Source: Paenibacillus sp. V4I7 (lineage in GTDB: Bacteria > Bacillota > Bacilli > Paenibacillales > NBRC-103111). Taken from it: a stretch of DNA of 64,000 nucleotides. The stretch covers positions 1 through 64,000 of the forward strand of contig NZ_JAUSZD010000002.1 of assembly GCF_030817275.1 (NCBI RefSeq), read 5' to 3'. The position numbers and the translations under genes are program-made. Positions 62,520 to 64,000 of the stretch are shown one piece after another. Below the pieces are notes generated by a model. It worked only from the letters and a program-made list of their open reading frames with translations. It was not told the origin of the DNA and searched no databases. Within the stretch, counting starts at the first letter, position 1, and each line of letters begins with the position of its first letter.

Positions 62520-62548
62520 TTGACTTTCATCTAGTCGGATGGTACCAT
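62520..62548 (+). promoter_or_regulatory. Candidate promoter of ahpC
   Basis: TTGACT (62520-62525), spacer 17, TACCAT (62543-62548). Confidence 0.5.
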
Positions 62549-62587
62549 TTTATACGAATAAGATAGATTTGAGGAGGAATTATACCC

Positions 62588-63136
62588 ATGGCAGAGCGTT
62601 TAGTTGGTAAACAAGCTCCTGATTTTACAATGGAGACCGCTACAGGTGACGGTAAAGAATTTGGTAAAGTTTCTTTGTCTGATTACAAAGGAAAATGGTT
62701 AGTATTGTTCTTCTACCCATTGGATTTCACATTCGTTTGTCCAACAGAAATCACAGCACTTAGTCATGCTGCTGCTCAATTCAAAGAATTGGACACTGAG
62801 ATTCTTGGTGTTTCTATCGACAGTATCCACACGCACAAAGCTTGGATCAATACGCCAATCAACGACAATGGTCTTGGCAAATTGGAATTCCCACTTGCTG
62901 CTGACATCACGAAATCCGTAGCTCGTGACTACGGCGTTCTGATCGAAGAAGAAGGTATCGCGCTTCGCGGTCTGTTCATCATCGATCCAGAAGGCGAATT
63001 GAAATACGAGGTTGTAAACCACAACGACGTAGGCCGCAGCGTAGAAGAAACACTTCGTGTGCTTCAAGCGCTTCAATCCGGCGGATTGTGCCCAATGAAC
63101 TGGAAACCAGGCGACAAAAACCTGGTTGTAAAATAA
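62588..63136 (+). CDS. ahpC: Typical 2-Cys peroxiredoxin
   Basis: The 182-residue product has the peroxidatic Cys51 in DFTFVCPTEI, the GVSIDSIHTHKAW segment, RGLFIIDPEGEL and the resolving Cys168 in GGLCPMNW, plus a YF-like C-terminal region. It reduces hydrogen peroxide and organic hydroperoxides. No ahpF follows, so reduction is probably by thioredoxin. A PerR box upstream predicts peroxide induction. RBS GAGGAGG precedes the ATG. Confidence 0.96.
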   Translation: MAERLVGKQAPDFTMETATGDGKEFGKVSLSDYKGKWLVLFFYPLDFTFVCPTEITALSHAAAQFKELDTEILGVSIDSIHTHKAWINTPINDNGLGKLEFPLAADITKSVARDYGVLIEEEGIALRGLFIIDPEGELKYEVVNHNDVGRSVEETLRVLQALQSGGLCPMNWKPGDKNLVVK

Positions 63137-63152
63137 GCTTTTGATTACATAG

Positions 63153-63200
63153 AGAAGCTCCTCTGGTTGGCATGCGAATGCGAGCAGGGGAGCTTTTCTT
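63153..63200 (+). terminator. Terminator of ahpC
   Basis: Stem around 63153-63164 / 63186-63197 (AAGCTCCTCT with AGGGGAGCTT), followed by TTTTCTT. Confidence 0.7.
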
Positions 63201-63217
63201 CATGAAGGAGAGCGGAC

Positions 63218-63607
63218 ATGACGGTTCCGACGAATTTGAAATATACAAGAGATCACTACTGGATTCGGCTCGATGGGGATAAAGCTGTTGTCGGGTTAAC
63301 GGAGTACGGGATCAGCGAACTGGGTATGCTTGTTTATATCGAGCTCCCAGATCAGGATACTCATGTGAGAAAAGGGGAATTCATTGGCTCTGTTGAGACT
63401 GCGGCGGATGACGAACACGATCTGCTAGCCCCTTTATCCGGCAAAATAACATCAGTCAATCGGCTGCTGGAAAGAGCGGTGATGCTGATTCACGAATCCC
63501 CCTATGACAAGGGCTGGCTATTCACGATGCAGTGGAGTCAAGGATCTGAGCTGGAGCAGCTATGGGAAGAGGAAACATATGTAAGGGATTTTTCGCTGGA
63601 AGACTGA
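63218..63607 (+). CDS. GcvH-like protein lacking the lipoyl-attachment lysine
   Basis: The 129-residue product follows glycine cleavage H protein: YTRDHYWIRLDGDKAVVGLT, YGISELGMLVYIELPDQDT, then the lipoyl hairpin and the end ESPYDKGWLF. The hairpin reads GSVETAADDEHDLLAPLSG where GcvH has GSVES-V-K and then about seven residues to the AP; no lysine is present and one residue is added. It therefore cannot be lipoylated in the usual way. No gcvT or gcvP is adjacent. GAAGGAGAG precedes the ATG. Confidence 0.85.
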   Translation: MTVPTNLKYTRDHYWIRLDGDKAVVGLTEYGISELGMLVYIELPDQDTHVRKGEFIGSVETAADDEHDLLAPLSGKITSVNRLLERAVMLIHESPYDKGWLFTMQWSQGSELEQLWEEETYVRDFSLED

Positions 63608-63609
63608 AA

Positions 63610-63656
63610 AAGAAGGACGTAAGCCTCACTGTAGTGAGTTCTTACGTCCTTTTTTC
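63610..63656 (+). terminator. Terminator of the GcvH-like gene
   Basis: 11-bp stem 63613-63623 / 63641-63651 (AAGGACGTAAG/CTTACGTCCTT) with an inner CTCACT/AGTGAG arm, six T after. Confidence 0.9.
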
Positions 63657-63742
63657 AATCGCTGAAAAGGTAGATGCTTCCATAAAAAATTTTGGTATGA
63701 TGAGAGATGATAGAATTATGAACGATCCAACAGGGAGGAAAT

Positions 63743-64000
63743 GTGAAAAAACCAACAAAGCTGCCCAAATTATACGTTTTTCAGAAAGTCATTATCGTTT
63801 TTACCGCATTGATTATTCCTGTCTACCTGGTAAATCTGTTGATGAATATGATGGGGCAATCCTTTATCAAACAGGAATTTTCGAATTCAATCCAGTCCAA
63901 AGTACAATTTTATTCGAACCAGTTAGATGATCAAATCTCATTCATCCGAAACCAGCAGTTGCAGGTTATCAACGATTCCGATCTCCAGAAGCTAAACTTT
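63743..64000 (+). CDS. N-terminal part of a sensor histidine kinase (3' end outside window)
   Basis: GTG 63743 follows AGGGAGG by a few bases. The 86 visible residues start with a basic leader (KKPTKLPKLY), one membrane helix (VIIVFTALIIPVYLVNLL) and an extracytoplasmic sensor start (FIKQEFSNSIQSKVQFYSNQ). This is the layout of YesM-type sensor kinases common in Paenibacillus; the kinase domain lies beyond the window, so the assignment is tentative. Confidence 0.55.
   Translation, partial: MKKPTKLPKLYVFQKVIIVFTALIIPVYLVNLLMNMMGQSFIKQEFSNSIQSKVQFYSNQLDDQISFIRNQQLQVINDSDLQKLNF

Overview
The window reads as chromosome of a spore-forming, Paenibacillus-like member of the Bacillales. It carries an alpha/beta-type SASP, gerP-family spore-coat genes, a germinant-receptor operon, an L20 leader before infC-rpmI-rplT, a T-box before the ilv genes, and a YesM/YesN-type two-component pair beside a sugar ABC transporter. 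Base composition is moderate, with GC-richer islands around mqnBD (about 9.1-10.4 kb) and the cytochrome c/mnmM genes (about 21.5-22.7 kb). No rRNA, tRNA, CRISPR array or intact mobile element was seen.

Layout. 0-5 kb: end of a TetR gene, a UPF0435 protein, a glycine-rich protein, two converging groups of gerP-family genes, an Hsp20 and a SASP. 4.4-7.4 kb: gtrA and gtrB-like genes diverging from a GT-C glycosyltransferase. 7.4-8.8 kb: an AraC remnant, a VOC protein and an ArsR-DUF2087 regulator with a nested palindromic operator. 8.9-12.6 kb: futalosine-pathway genes mqnB-mqnD, a 2-hydroxyacid dehydrogenase and an RluA-type pseudouridine synthase. 12.7-15.3 kb: a LacI regulator divergent from a flavoprotein, with three phased repeats between them. 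15.4-19.7 kb: a B12-binding radical SAM protein, a PNPOx-like protein and an IMP dehydrogenase variant. 19.8-20.45 kb: a gene-free island with four identical-geometry palindromes and a hexanucleotide tract. 20.45-25.5 kb: manA, mnmM, a lipoprotein cytochrome c, ytqA, a WGxxGxxG-CTERM-type protein and trmB. 25.5-30.2 kb: envelope glycosyltransferases and a PAP2 phosphatase. 30.2-31.6 kb: infC-rpmI-rplT under an L20 leader. 31.6-32.5 kb: a dead germinant-receptor locus. 32.6-38.3 kb: promoter, T-box (specifier read as Val GUC) and ilvB-ilvN-ilvC-leuA. 38.4-49.0 kb: an aminotransferase, then beta-mannosidase, two-component system and ABC importer on the minus strand. 49.5-56.5 kb: VanW and a gerA-B-C-B-C receptor operon. 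56.6-57.7 kb: leuB, about 18 kb from leuA. 57.8-61.4 kb: a DUF2935 protein and proline catabolism genes putB-pruA. 61.4-62.5 kb: a second palindrome island ending in a livF fragment. 62.5-64 kb: PerR-box-preceded ahpC, a GcvH-like protein lacking the lipoyl lysine, and the start of a sensor kinase.

The genes fall into four themes. Spore genes: coat-level germinant access (gerP family), receptor proteins (gerA/B/C), SASP and Hsp20. Branched-chain amino acid synthesis: ilvB-ilvN-ilvC, leuA and leuB, with T-box control. Envelope and sugar metabolism: gtrA/gtrB/GT-C, UgtP-like and GT4 glycosyltransferases, ManA, beta-mannosidase and its importer. Redox and respiration: mqnB/mqnD, cytochrome c, AhpC and proline oxidation. 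The least explained features are the GTTGYA-N5-TRCAAC palindromes, eight exact copies in two islands, and the GcvH-like protein without its lipoylation lysine.
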